A DNA stretch of 64,000 nt, taken from the NCBI GenBank assembly GCA_014649575.1, contig BMTH01000004.1, forward strand, positions 434,001 through 498,000, written 5' to 3'. Position numbers and translations under genes: made by a program. A model generated the notes under the pieces. That model was not told the DNA's origin. It saw only the letters and a list, made by a program, of their open reading frames with translations, and ran no database searches. This DNA comes from Streptomyces griseoincarnatus. GTDB lineage: Bacteria; Actinomycetota; Actinomycetes; Streptomycetales; Streptomycetaceae. This document shows positions 1 to 8,323 of this stretch, piece after piece; the stretch's first letter is position 1; the number at the start of each line of letters is the position of its first letter.

Positions 1-1428
1 GAGGTTGATGGTGATCGGCTCGTCGAACTCCGGCATGCGGCGCTCCAGTTCGTCGATCAGCGAGGCGCCGCGCGCCTTGGTCTCGACGATGGCGAGCTTG
101 CAGAACTCGATGCCGGTGCAGGCCATGGTGCCGCGCCGGAAGGGCGAGGGGCGGGCGCTGAGGTCCAGCGCCTCCAGGGACTCCACCAGGGACTCGACCT
201 GGGCCTCCTCGACGTCGAGAATGATCATCTTCTGTTCGACGGTGGTGCGCACCCGGCCCGAGCCGTGCGTCTCGGCGACGTCCGCGATCTTGGTGAGGGT
301 GGTGCCGTCGACCCGGCCGACGCGCGGCGCGAAGCCGACGTAGAAGCGGCCGTCCTTCTGCCGGTGCACCCCGATGTGGTCGCGCCAGCGCGACACCGGC
401 TCGGCGGGCGCCGGGCCGTCGGTCAGCCTGCGCTTCAGGTACTCGTCCTCCAGCACCTGACGGAACTTCTCCGCACCCCAGTCGGCGACCAGGAACTTCA
501 GCCGGGCGCGGTTGCGCAGCCGGCGGTAGCCGTGGTCGCGGAAGATGGACAGGACGCCCTCGTACACGTCGGGCACGTCCTCGAGCGGCACCCAGGCCCC
601 GAGCCGCACGCCCAGCTTGGGGTTGGTGGACAGGCCGCCGCCGACCCAGAGGTCGAAGCCGGGCCCGTGCTCGGGGTGGTGGACGCCGACGAACGCCACG
701 TCGTTGATCTCGTGCACCACGTCGAGCACCGGCGAGCCGGAGATGGCCGTCTTGAACTTGCGGGGCAGGTTCGAGTACGCCTTGTTGCCCAGGACGCGGC
801 GCTTCATCTCCTCCAGCGCCGGCGTGCCGTCGATGATCTCGTCCTCGGCGATGCCCGCCACGGGGGAGCCGATCATCACGCGGGGCGTGTCGCCGCAGGC
901 GGTGACCGTGGACAGGCCGACGGCCTCCAGGCGGTTCCAGATCTCGGGCACGTCCTCGATGCGGATCCAGTGGTACTGGACGTTCTGCCGGTCCGTGATG
1001 TCCGCGGTGCCGCGCGCGAACTCCTGCGAGATCTCACCGACGACGCGCAGCTGCCGCGTCGTCAGCGCGCCGCCGTCGATGCGCACCCGCAGCATGAAGT
1101 ACTCGTCGTCCAGCTCCTCCGGCTCCAGGATCGCCGTCTTGCCGCCGTCGATGCCGGGCTTGCGCTGCGTGTAGAGGCCCCACCACCGCATGCGGCCGCG
1201 CAGGTCGTTGGGGTCGATCGAGTCGAAACCCCGCTTGGAGTAGATCGTCTCAATGCGTGTCCGCACATTGAGACCGTCGTCGTCCTTCTTGAACTGCTCG
1301 TTGCCGTTGAGCGGGGTGAAGTGCCCCGCCGCCCACTGTCCCTCTCCGCGGTGACGGCTCGCCTTGCGGCGGGGGGTCGCGGTGGCAGGCTTCTGCGCGG
1401 CGGCAGGCTTCTGCGGGGTGGCGGCCAT
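1..1428 (-). CDS. sirA: Sulfite/nitrite reductase, siroheme-[4Fe-4S] type (3' end beyond window)
   Basis: This ferredoxin-dependent siroheme reductase converts sulfite to sulfide in assimilatory sulfur metabolism; the family also includes nitrite reductases. The reverse strand reads without interruption from ATG 1428 to the window edge, giving 476 codons. A basic, Ala/Pro-rich N-terminus is followed by the ferredoxin-like half domain, with motifs TRQLRVVGEISQ and ADITDRQNVQYHW. Near residue 436 comes ACTGIEFCK, the first C-x5-C pair holding the iron-sulfur cluster and siroheme; the second pair lies outside the window. A GAAGGAC ribosome site precedes the ATG. About 160 nt upstream is a cysteine leader peptide, which points to sulfite reduction and to cysteine-responsive control. 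The family is clear; the sulfite preference is inferred from that leader. Confidence 0.93.
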   Translation of the reverse strand, partial: MAATPQKPAAAQKPATATPRRKASRHRGEGQWAAGHFTPLNGNEQFKKDDDGLNVRTRIETIYSKRGFDSIDPNDLRGRMRWWGLYTQRKPGIDGGKTAILEPEELDDEYFMLRVRIDGGALTTRQLRVVGEISQEFARGTADITDRQNVQYHWIRIEDVPEIWNRLEAVGLSTVTACGDTPRVMIGSPVAGIAEDEIIDGTPALEEMKRRVLGNKAYSNLPRKFKTAISGSPVLDVVHEINDVAFVGVHHPEHGPGFDLWVGGGLSTNPKLGVRLGAWVPLEDVPDVYEGVLSIFRDHGYRRLRNRARLKFLVADWGAEKFRQVLEDEYLKRRLTDGPAPAEPVSRWRDHIGVHRQKDGRFYVGFAPRVGRVDGTTLTKIADVAETHGSGRVRTTVEQKMIILDVEEAQVESLVESLEALDLSARPSPFRRGTMACTGIEFCKLAIVETKARGASLIDELERRMPEFDEPITINL

Positions 1429-1589
1429 GGTTGATACGTCCTTCGGGACAGCGGTGGATGGTCTCTCGGCGCGGGGGCGCCATGCCGGGGGAGCGTCTCT
1501 GACCTGCGTTTACGCGCACGCGGGCAGAATCGTGCGCGTCCTTGCGCAGCAAAGGAGGGGAGAGGGGTGTCGGGCGCTGCTGGGTGGTC

Positions 1590-1673
1590 TCAGCGCGCCG
1601 GACAGATGGCGCTGGACATGCGGCCGAGGTCGACGTGCCGCCGACTCACCAAGGCGATTCCAGTTCCAGGCAT
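1590..1673 (-). CDS. Cysteine leader peptide upstream of the sulfite reductase gene
   Basis: This is a 27-codon reading frame, ATG at 1673 to TGA at 1590. It begins MPGTGIALVSRRHVDLG and ends SSAICPAR, so the only cysteine lies four residues from the C-terminus. The R-R/L-HVDL core followed by a late Cys is the signature of the actinobacterial cysteine leader peptides that precede sulfur-assimilation genes. It sits about 160 nt upstream of the reductase ATG on the same strand. Inferred role: ribosome stalling or slow decoding at the Cys codon when cysteine is scarce changes leader folding and reductase expression. The ribosome site is weak, so the peptide mRNA may have a short leader. Confidence 0.85.
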   Translation of the reverse strand: MPGTGIALVSRRHVDLGRMSSAICPAR

Positions 1674-1725
1674 GACGGAAGCCTGGCACGGCGATCTGGA
1701 GGCAGTCCACCGTTATCCGAAATGT

Positions 1726-1762
1726 GGACACCCTTGTCCCAGTGTGCGAGACAAGGGTGTCC
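1726..1762. terminator. Perfect 13-bp inverted repeat between the GNAT gene and the sulfite reductase leader
   Basis: Arms GGACACCCTTGTC (1726-1738) and GACAAGGGTGTCC (1750-1762) flank an 11-nt loop. It lies 39 nt past the GNAT stop, so it could end that transcript. No T-tract follows. It also sits just upstream of a possible -10 (GATAAC, reverse strand near 1713-1718) for the leader peptide, so an operator role is equally possible. Confidence 0.6.
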
Positions 1763-1800
1763 TTGGTCACATGTGGTGCGCGCGGTCTTGCCGGAGCCGC

Positions 1801-2373
1801 TCAGGCGGAGTACGCCCCCGGCCACGGGCCCGGCGTGACCACCTCCGGCTCGTCCTCCACCTTGGTGTCGAACAGCCGGAAACCCCGCCGCAGATAGTTG
1901 TCCAGGGCGTGCTCGCCGTCCTTGCTGCAGGTGTGCAGCCACACCCGCGTGGTCGGCTTCACCCCCGGCCAACGGTCGGCGAGCTCCCAGGCGCGCGCCA
2001 CCCCGTACGACAGCAGATGACCGCCGATGCGCCGGCCGCGGAAGGCGGGCAGCAGTCCGAAGTAGAGGATCTCCACGACCCCCTCGTCCTGTGCCTCCAG
2101 CTCCACGTACCCGGCCGGTGTGCCCCGGTCGTAGGCGACCCACGTCTCCACGCCGGGCCGCTCCAGATGCTCCCGCCACCGCGCGTACGACCAGCCGAGC
2201 CGGTCGGTCCAGCGGATGTCGCCGCCCACCGACGCGTACAGGAACCGGCTGAACTCGGGCGAGGGCACCTCGGAGCGGACCACCCGCACGTCCCCCTCCG
2301 GCACGGCGGCCGGACGGAGATCGGTGGGCGCGGTCTGCTCCAGGGACCAGGTGGTCACGGAGAGGGTCGTCAT
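1801..2373 (-). CDS. GNAT family N-acetyltransferase
   Basis: This 190-residue protein has a single GNAT fold. The acetyl-CoA pyrophosphate-binding loop is visible as FRGRRIGGHLL around residue 115, after strands EGVVEILYFGLLPA. The region around YVELEAQDEG matches strand 4 of the family, and the C-terminal part (NYLRRGFRLFDTKVED) matches the usual closing strands. The substrate cannot be told from sequence. ATG 2373 gives the usual family length; an upstream ATG at 2431 would add an unlikely low-complexity leader, and no strong ribosome site marks either. The gene is separated from the next reverse-strand gene by about 70 nt and ends just before the 1726-1762 hairpin. Confidence 0.85.
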   Translation of the reverse strand: MTTLSVTTWSLEQTAPTDLRPAAVPEGDVRVVRSEVPSPEFSRFLYASVGGDIRWTDRLGWSYARWREHLERPGVETWVAYDRGTPAGYVELEAQDEGVVEILYFGLLPAFRGRRIGGHLLSYGVARAWELADRWPGVKPTTRVWLHTCSKDGEHALDNYLRRGFRLFDTKVEDEPEVVTPGPWPGAYSA

Positions 2374-2444
2374 GTCCGAAAGACAACCATCCGCCGCACA
2401 CCCGTGTCGAACGCCTGCCCCCAGGTCGGACATCCGTGGGTCCG

Positions 2445-3719
2445 CTACCGCTCCAGCGCCTCGTCGACCGCCGCCAGCGGCAGCGCGAACAGCATCCGCC
2501 CCGACTGCGACCACACGTCCCCGGTCGCCTGCCAGTACGACAGGGACGTCGCGGGCCCGCTCCAGCAGCGGTACGTCTCGTCCGCCCCGCAGCGCACCGG
2601 GCTCGCGCCCTTCGTGTCCTGCCGCCACAGCGTGCCGCGCTCCTCCGGCGCACCAGTGGCGCGGCTCACGTACCAGTCGGACCGGTGCGCCAGCACCCCG
2701 CGCACCTGCGTCAGCTCCGTCTCGTACACCGCGACCGGCTCCGTCCGCAGCAGCGGGCCGTATCCCGGGCGCGGACCGAGCGCGTACCGCCACAGCCGGG
2801 TCGGGCCCTCCTCGTCCGGGGCCGTCGCCTCGTGCACCACCAGGCTCTCGGGCACCGTGCTGCGGTCCAGGGCGATCCCGCCGGGCCGCGGCGCGTCCGC
2901 GCCCGCCGTCGCGTAGGAGGCGACCGCCGGGAGCACGTACCGCGCGCCCGCCGCCGACCAGCCGCCGGGCACCCGTCCCACGGTCCCGGTGTCCACGGTG
3001 GCCCGCTGCACCCGGTCCAGGTCGTACACGTACAGCGCGCCGTCCTCGCCCCGGCCCGCCGTGACGAGCAGCTTGTCCTGGTACCAGACCATGCCGGACA
3101 CGTCGGAGCCCAGCCCGCGGAAGTCCCGCCCGCCGTCCACCGGCACCGCGAGCAGGGCCCAGGTGTAGCGCGGCGTCCCGTCGTCGTCGGCGGCCACGAA
3201 GGCGATCCGCGCGAGCCCCTGCTCGGCGGGAGTGCCGGAGCCGCGGGTCCAGCCGGAGAGGATCACCCGGTGTGCGCCCCATCGGCCGTCCTCGTCGGCG
3301 TCCCCGGACGTGGTGACCGCGCCGGCCCGCCAGCCGTCGGTGTCCCGCTGTGGCCAGCAGTACGCCGTCGTCACGGCCGGCTCGACGGGCAGCGCCCGCC
3401 GGTCGTCGTCGCTGCAGTCGTCGGCGTCCTCCAGGGCCCCGTCCGGGTCGGCGAGGACGGCGCCCACGCCCACGGCGGGACCCATCGACGCGGTGAGACG
3501 GTCCAGTTCGGCGCCCGGCACCGCGTGTTCGGTCAGCCGCAGCGGCGCGGTGTCGGCGGTCGCGGTGAGCGGCTTCAGCGCGCCGGGGTCGTCGGCGTCG
3601 GTGGCCTGCGAGGTGCTGATCATGGTGGCGGCCGCGGTGAGCGCCAGGGCCGTACCGGCCAGCGTGGCGCGCAGCGCTCTGCCTCTGCGGCGGCGGCGGT
3701 GTCTGCCGCGATGCTTCAT
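2445..3719 (-). CDS. Secreted protein of unknown function
   Basis: This 424-residue protein has a strong Sec-type signal. An Arg/His-rich n-region (MKHRGRHRRRRRGRALR) is followed by a hydrophobic stretch TLAGTALALTAAATMI and a probable cleavage near residues 39-41. The mature part has no recognised domain. It is rich in Trp, Gly and Asp, and repeats strand-like units such as W-R-Y-A-L-G and W-Y-V-S-R, which would fit a beta-propeller or similar all-beta fold; that is an impression only. Several cysteines (CSDDD, CWPQRD, CGADETYRCW) could form disulfides outside the cell. GGGAGGAC before ATG 3719 is a good ribosome site. The gene could be co-transcribed with the GNAT gene downstream. Confidence 0.8.
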   Translation of the reverse strand: MKHRGRHRRRRRGRALRATLAGTALALTAAATMISTSQATDADDPGALKPLTATADTAPLRLTEHAVPGAELDRLTASMGPAVGVGAVLADPDGALEDADDCSDDDRRALPVEPAVTTAYCWPQRDTDGWRAGAVTTSGDADEDGRWGAHRVILSGWTRGSGTPAEQGLARIAFVAADDDGTPRYTWALLAVPVDGGRDFRGLGSDVSGMVWYQDKLLVTAGRGEDGALYVYDLDRVQRATVDTGTVGRVPGGWSAAGARYVLPAVASYATAGADAPRPGGIALDRSTVPESLVVHEATAPDEEGPTRLWRYALGPRPGYGPLLRTEPVAVYETELTQVRGVLAHRSDWYVSRATGAPEERGTLWRQDTKGASPVRCGADETYRCWSGPATSLSYWQATGDVWSQSGRMLFALPLAAVDEALER

Positions 3720-3918
3720 GACGTCCTCCCGAGCGAGCCAACTGCGTCCGGTGATCCGCGGGTTGACCGTGGAGCAGGTGGGGCGGCCCGTCCCCGGATG
3801 CTACGGCAGCCGGACGCCGGACGGGACGAAGACCGTGCAATTTCACGCGCGGGCCGCCCGAGGGCACGTGCCCACGTACAGATGTACCCCGTCGGCGCGG
3901 CGGTTTCCGGCCAGATCC

Positions 3919-5193
3919 TCAGCGCGAGCCGCGGACCAGCCCCGGTGAGGACGCCGTACGCGGGAAGAGATCCCCGGAACCGTCCGGCGGCACCACCTCC
4001 ACCTCGGCGGACTCCGTGAAGCGGTACGGCCGGTGCTCCAACAACGCCCCCAGATAACGCCGTACGCGGGACATCTCCGCGCGGACCGTCACCGTGCGGG
4101 CCGGGTCGCCGAACACGTCACGGGCCAGGTCGGCGGCGCTGCGGCCCGCCCGGTGCACGGCCAGCAGATACAGCAACTCGGCATGTCGCGGACTCAGTTC
4201 ACGTGACCACGCGCCGGCCCCGTCGGACACCCGCACCGACCGGCGCGGCCCGCCCAGATCCAGCACGATCCGTGCGGCGGGACGCGGCGACGGCCCGTCC
4301 TCCGCCCGCACCAGCCAGCCCCCCGCGAGCGGCTCGAGCGAGCACCGCCCCAGCGCCGGCAGCCACCGCTGGCCCGCGGACACCGACTTGGGCAGCGCCA
4401 GCCGCTCCAGGTACGGCATCCCGGTCACCGCCGCCGTCCACCCGTGCCGGTCCACCACCAGCGCCCGGCCGTCGATCCGGGTCAGCACCGGCGCGGCCAC
4501 CGCCCGCAGCCGCTCCAGCGACCGCACGTGCATCTCCCGCAGCCGCGCCTCGGCCAGCTTCGCCACCGAGTCCACCCACGCCAGCGTCGCCGGGTGCATG
4601 CTCTCCAGCGGGCCGCTCACGTCGACCACGCCGATCAGCCGCCCGTCCCGCGGATCGGTCAGGGGCGCGCCCGCGCAGGTCCAGGTGGCGTGCGACCGTA
4701 CGAAGTGCTCGGAGGCGAAGACCTGCACGGGACGCCCGGTCACCGCGGGCGTACCCACCCCGTTGGTCCCGACGACGTCCTCACGCCAGTCCGCGCCGAT
4801 CTCGAAGCCCAGCCCGTCCGCCTTCCGCAGCACCGGCGCGCTGCCCTCCCGCCACAGCACCCGGCCCTCGTCGTCGGCCACCACCATGATGTGGCGGGCG
4901 ACGTCCGCGACCGACAACAGCCCCTCCCGCAGCACCGGCAGCACGTGCCGCAGCGGCGAGGCCTCCCGGCGCCGCCGCACCTCGTCCATCGAGAGCAGCC
5001 CGCTGCGCCGGCCGTGGTCGGGGTCCACCCCGCTGCGCAGCATCCGCTCCCAGGACTGCCCGATCACCGGGCGGGGAGCGACGGGCGCGGGCCGCCCCGA
5101 CAGCGCGGCGGAACGGACCTCGTCGAGCACCCGCGCCGCGCGCGCCGTGTCGACGGCGGCCAGATGCGACACGTCCATCGGCGAGAGCGCCAC
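3919..5193 (-). CDS. GAF-domain transcriptional regulator with C-terminal winged-helix-like domain
   Basis: This 424-residue protein resembles the sensory half of AcoR-type activators. The N-terminal region has SWERMLRSGVDPDH, then a GAF domain with DEGRVLWREGSAPVL, GTNGVGTPAVTGRPVQVF and the conserved HATWTCAGAPLTDPRDG motif. The sigma-54 AAA+ domain of AcoR is absent, as expected in an actinomycete. The C-terminus (ELSPRHAELLYLLAVH to MSRVRRYLGALLE) looks like a winged-helix DNA-binding domain. The start is taken as GTG 5193 because GGGAGG lies 4 nt before it; ATG 5178 is alternative and poorly spaced. An inverted repeat at 5279-5298 is a candidate operator. The effector is unknown; related proteins respond to small alcohols, ketones or aldehydes. 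Confidence 0.8.
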   Translation of the reverse strand: MALSPMDVSHLAAVDTARAARVLDEVRSAALSGRPAPVAPRPVIGQSWERMLRSGVDPDHGRRSGLLSMDEVRRRREASPLRHVLPVLREGLLSVADVARHIMVVADDEGRVLWREGSAPVLRKADGLGFEIGADWREDVVGTNGVGTPAVTGRPVQVFASEHFVRSHATWTCAGAPLTDPRDGRLIGVVDVSGPLESMHPATLAWVDSVAKLAEARLREMHVRSLERLRAVAAPVLTRIDGRALVVDRHGWTAAVTGMPYLERLALPKSVSAGQRWLPALGRCSLEPLAGGWLVRAEDGPSPRPAARIVLDLGGPRRSVRVSDGAGAWSRELSPRHAELLYLLAVHRAGRSAADLARDVFGDPARTVTVRAEMSRVRRYLGALLEHRPYRFTESAEVEVVPPDGSGDLFPRTASSPGLVRGSR

Positions 5194-5278
5194 CGGACCT
5201 CCCGGAAGAAAACCTGTCGGACCCCAATACTGCCGTCTGCCCCGGACGAGGACGCTCAGTACCGGAACGGAAACAGCA

Positions 5279-5298
5279 AGTTGCAACCCCCTGCAACT
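5279..5298. promoter_or_regulatory. Candidate operator upstream of the GAF regulator
   Basis: A perfect inverted repeat, AGTTGCA-N6-TGCAACT, lies 86 nt upstream of the GTG start of the GAF regulator. It stands out as A/T-containing in a very G+C-rich context. Autoregulation is the simplest reading; no binding data are available. Confidence 0.45.
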
Positions 5299-5381
5299 CT
5301 GGTGACACGACCGCTCACTGATTGAAACTTGAGCGACGCCGCCCCGAGCGGCGTCCACGGCTCTTCGGGAGTCCGTGGTGG

Positions 5382-5417
5382 CGGGGGTGGTGCCGTGTCG
5401 GCGCAGCACCACCCCCG
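5382..5417 (-). terminator. Intrinsic terminator of the aidB-like gene
   Basis: A perfect 12-bp stem, CGGGGGTGGTGC (5382-5393) and GCACCACCCCCG (5406-5417), with a 12-nt loop. It begins 11 nt after the stop codon of the reverse-strand acyl-CoA dehydrogenase gene. Confidence 0.8.
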
Positions 5418-5428
5418 TCCCGCAGAGC

Positions 5429-7063
5429 TCAGAGCTCCGGCCGGGCGCGCTCCGCGACCGACGCCAGGTCCAGGGTGTGCGGCAGCGTCCCGAACGCGGC
5501 GCCCGCGTCGCCCCCCAGCCGCCCCGCGCAGAACGCGTCCGCGACCTCCGGCGGCGCGTACCGCACCAGCAGCGCGCCCTGAAGCACCAGCGCCAGCCGC
5601 TCCGTCAGCCGCCGCGCCCGCCCCTCGGCGCCCTCCAGGTCCGCCAGATCCGTCAGCACGTCCTTGATCGCCGCGTCCAGCCGGTGGTCCGCCCCGCGCG
5701 CCTGCCCGACCTCCCGCAGATACGCGTCCAGCGTCCCCGGGTCACGGCGCAGCGCCCGCAGCACGTCGAGCGCCTGCACATTGCCCGCGCCCTCCCAGAC
5801 CGAGTTCAACGGCGACTCCCGCACCAGCCGGGGCATCCCCGACTCCTCCACGTAGCCGTTGCCGCCGAGGCACTCCGACGCCTCCACCGCGACCGGCGCG
5901 CACCGCTTCGTCACCCAGTACTTCGCCGCCGGCACGGCGATCCGCAGCAGCGCCCGCTCCTGCTCGCCGCCGTCGTCGTACGCCGCCGCCAGCCGCAGTG
6001 CCAGCGTCGTCGCCGCCTCGGACTCCAGGGCCAGGTCGGCCAGCACGTTCCGCATCAGCGGCTTGTCGAGCAGCTTCCCGCCGAACGCCTCCCGGTGCGC
6101 GCAGTGGTGCACCGCCTGCGCGACGGCCTGCCGCATCAGCCCCGCCGAGCCCAGCACGCAGTCCAGCCGGGTCGCCGCCACCATCCCGATGATGGTGCGG
6201 ACCCCGGCCCCCTCCTCGCCGACCCGGCGTGCCCACGTCCCGTCGAACTCGACCTCGGCGGAGGCGTTGGAGCGGTTGCCCAGCTTGTCCTTGAGCCGCT
6301 GGAGGGCGAACACGTTGCGGGTGCCGTCCTCGAGCACCCGCGGCACCAGGAAGCAGGTCAGCCCGCCGGGCGCCTGCGCCAGCACCAGGAAGGCGTCCGA
6401 CATCGGCGCCGAGCAGAACCACTTGTGCCCGGTCAGCGCGTACGTGCCGTCCTCGGCCAGCGGCCGCGCGGCCGTCGTGTTGGCCCGGACGTCGCTGCCG
6501 CCCTGCTTCTCCGTCATCCCCATCCCGAACAGCGCGCCGGGCTTCTGCCCGGCGGGCCGCAGGGCGCGGTCGTAGACCATCGACGTCAGCCGGGGCTCCC
6601 ACTCCGCGGCCAGCTCCGGGTCGGTGCGCAGCGCGGGCACCGCCGCGTGCGTCATCGACAGCGGACAGCAGTTGCCCGCCTCCACCTGCGTCCACATCAG
6701 GAAGGCCGCCGCCCGCCGCACATGCCCGCCGGGCAGCCCCCAGGCCGCCGTCAGCCCCGCCGAGACGCCCTTGCCGAGCAGCCGGTGCCAGGCGGGGTGG
6801 AAGTCGACCTCGTCGATCCGCCGGCCGTACCGGTCGTGGGTGCGCAGCCGCGGCGGGTTCTCGTTCGCCTGCGCCCCCCACTCCTGCACCTGCGCGGAAC
6901 CGCACGTGTGCCCCAGCGCGGACAGCTCCGCGAGCCCGTCCTCCCGGGCCTCGGGCGTCAGGTGCCGCTCGACCGCCTCCACCAGGGCCCGGTCCGAGCC
7001 GAACACGTCGTACTGGACGAGCGGCGGAACCTGGTTGGTCACGGTGTGCGTGATGCCTGCCAT
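5429..7063 (-). CDS. AidB-type acyl-CoA dehydrogenase
   Basis: The 544 residues match the length and order of the AidB branch of acyl-CoA dehydrogenases (E. coli AidB is 541). The N-terminal region contains NQVPPLVQYDVFGSD. Next come the flavin-site signature GMGMTEKQGGSDVRAN and KWFCSAPMSDAFLVLAQ. The C-terminal helical domain has ATRLDCVLGSAGLMRQA, HCAHREAFGGKL, ECLGGNGYVEESGMPRL and SVWEGAGNVQALDVLRA. AidB in E. coli is a flavoprotein of the adaptive response that binds DNA; acyl-CoA activity is weak. Whether this one protects DNA is inferred. TAGGTT (reverse strand, 7070-7075) ends 6 nt before the ATG, so the mRNA may be leaderless. It is divergent from the YihY gene across 90 bp. Confidence 0.9.
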   Translation of the reverse strand: MAGITHTVTNQVPPLVQYDVFGSDRALVEAVERHLTPEAREDGLAELSALGHTCGSAQVQEWGAQANENPPRLRTHDRYGRRIDEVDFHPAWHRLLGKGVSAGLTAAWGLPGGHVRRAAAFLMWTQVEAGNCCPLSMTHAAVPALRTDPELAAEWEPRLTSMVYDRALRPAGQKPGALFGMGMTEKQGGSDVRANTTAARPLAEDGTYALTGHKWFCSAPMSDAFLVLAQAPGGLTCFLVPRVLEDGTRNVFALQRLKDKLGNRSNASAEVEFDGTWARRVGEEGAGVRTIIGMVAATRLDCVLGSAGLMRQAVAQAVHHCAHREAFGGKLLDKPLMRNVLADLALESEAATTLALRLAAAYDDGGEQERALLRIAVPAAKYWVTKRCAPVAVEASECLGGNGYVEESGMPRLVRESPLNSVWEGAGNVQALDVLRALRRDPGTLDAYLREVGQARGADHRLDAAIKDVLTDLADLEGAEGRARRLTERLALVLQGALLVRYAPPEVADAFCAGRLGGDAGAAFGTLPHTLDLASVAERARPEL

Positions 7064-7153
7064 GGGGCGAACCTACCCCGCCCCCCGCCCCCTCTCACGC
7101 GAGGACCGGGCCTGTGGGTGAGTGGCGCCGGGCGTGGCGGATACCTTTGGTTC

Positions 7154-8302
7154 GTGCAGCCAGCAAGTGAATCCCCCGACGCGCCCTCCGGTCGCCTCCA
7201 CCGGGCCCGCGCCCTGTACCGGAACGTGTCCAAACGCAGGACGGCCTGGCTGCTGCTCAAGGACACCGTCAACTCGTGCATGGAGTACCGCATCCTGGGC
7301 CTGGCGGCCGAGGCGGCGTTCTTCACGCTGCTGTCGGTGCCCCCGCTGCTGCTCAGCCTCGTCGGCCTGCTCGGCTACGTCGACGCGTGGACCGGCGCGG
7401 ACACCATCCAGAGCGTGCAGCGCAACCTCCTGGACGCCTCCCGCACGGTGCTGTCCGACCGCGGCGTCACCGAGGTCGCGGAGCCGATCCTGAGAGACGT
7501 CACCAAGGGCGGCCGGCCCGACGTGATCTCCCTCGGCTTCCTGATCGCCGTGTGGTCGGGCTCCCGCGCGGTCAACGTCTTCATCGAAACCATCACCGTC
7601 ATGTACGGCCTCGACGGCGTCCGGGGCATCGTCAGGACCCGGCTGCTCGCCTTCCTGCTGTTCATCGTGGCCCTGTTGATCGGCTCGGTCGCGCTGCCGC
7701 TGATGGTCGCGGGACCGGACGCGGTGGTGGACATCGTGCCGTGGTCGACGACGGTCGTGCAGATCCTCTACTGGCCCGTCGTCATCCTGCTGTCCGTCGC
7801 CTTCCTGACCACGCTCTACCACGTGTCCGTGCCCGTGCGCTCCCCGTGGATCGAGGACGTGCCGGGCGCGCTGGTCGCCCTCGCGATGTGGGTGCTCGGC
7901 AGCTTCCTGCTGCGCATCTACCTCACCAACACCGTCGAGGGCCCCACCATCTACGGCTCCCTCGCGGCGCCCGTGGCCGTGCTGCTGTGGATCGGCGTGT
8001 CCGCGTTCGCCGTGCTCGTCGGGGCGGCCGTCAACGCGGCCATCGACCGGGTGTGGCCGGCCGCCGCCACCGCAGCGGCCCGCGAGGCCAACGAGCGGCA
8101 GCGGCAGGCGCAGGTAGCCGAGTACGTCGCCCGCACCACCGCGTCCGGGGACGCCGACCCCGACATGCCCTCCGAGTTCCCCGAACGCTGGTCGCGCTTC
8201 CTGCCCCCCGAGGACGTCACCTCCCGCCTCCGCACCCACTCCAAGTCCGTCCAGCCCCGCAACGGGGACGGCCCGGGCCACGACGACCAGCACCGCGACT
8301 GA
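7154..8302 (+). CDS. YihY/BrkB family inner-membrane protein
   Basis: This 382-residue integral membrane protein has the YihY/virulence-factor-BrkB layout. An amphipathic entry (LLLKDTVNSCMEYRILGLAAEAAFFTLLSVPPLLLSLVG) leads to about six membrane segments, among them LLAFLLFIVALLIGSVALPL, ILYWPVVILLSVAFLTTLY, LVALAMWVLGSFLLRIYL and VAVLLWIGVSAFAVLVGAAVNAA. The PW-EDVPGALVA and TIYGSLAAPVAVLLW motifs are family signatures. A charged cytoplasmic tail follows. Function in this family is poorly defined; transport roles have been suggested. GTG 7154 is chosen because TACCTT (7142-7147) ends 6 nt before it, which fits a leaderless transcript; no ribosome site is present. Confidence 0.87.
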   Translation: MQPASESPDAPSGRLHRARALYRNVSKRRTAWLLLKDTVNSCMEYRILGLAAEAAFFTLLSVPPLLLSLVGLLGYVDAWTGADTIQSVQRNLLDASRTVLSDRGVTEVAEPILRDVTKGGRPDVISLGFLIAVWSGSRAVNVFIETITVMYGLDGVRGIVRTRLLAFLLFIVALLIGSVALPLMVAGPDAVVDIVPWSTTVVQILYWPVVILLSVAFLTTLYHVSVPVRSPWIEDVPGALVALAMWVLGSFLLRIYLTNTVEGPTIYGSLAAPVAVLLWIGVSAFAVLVGAAVNAAIDRVWPAAATAAAREANERQRQAQVAEYVARTTASGDADPDMPSEFPERWSRFLPPEDVTSRLRTHSKSVQPRNGDGPGHDDQHRD

Positions 8303-8323
8303 CGCGAGGGGTTCCGGCGGGCC

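Noticed and set aside
265..1434. Long forward-strand frame opposite the sulfite reductase gene
   Set aside because: It is the mirror frame of the real gene; no family resemblance, and the reverse strand carries all reductase motifs.
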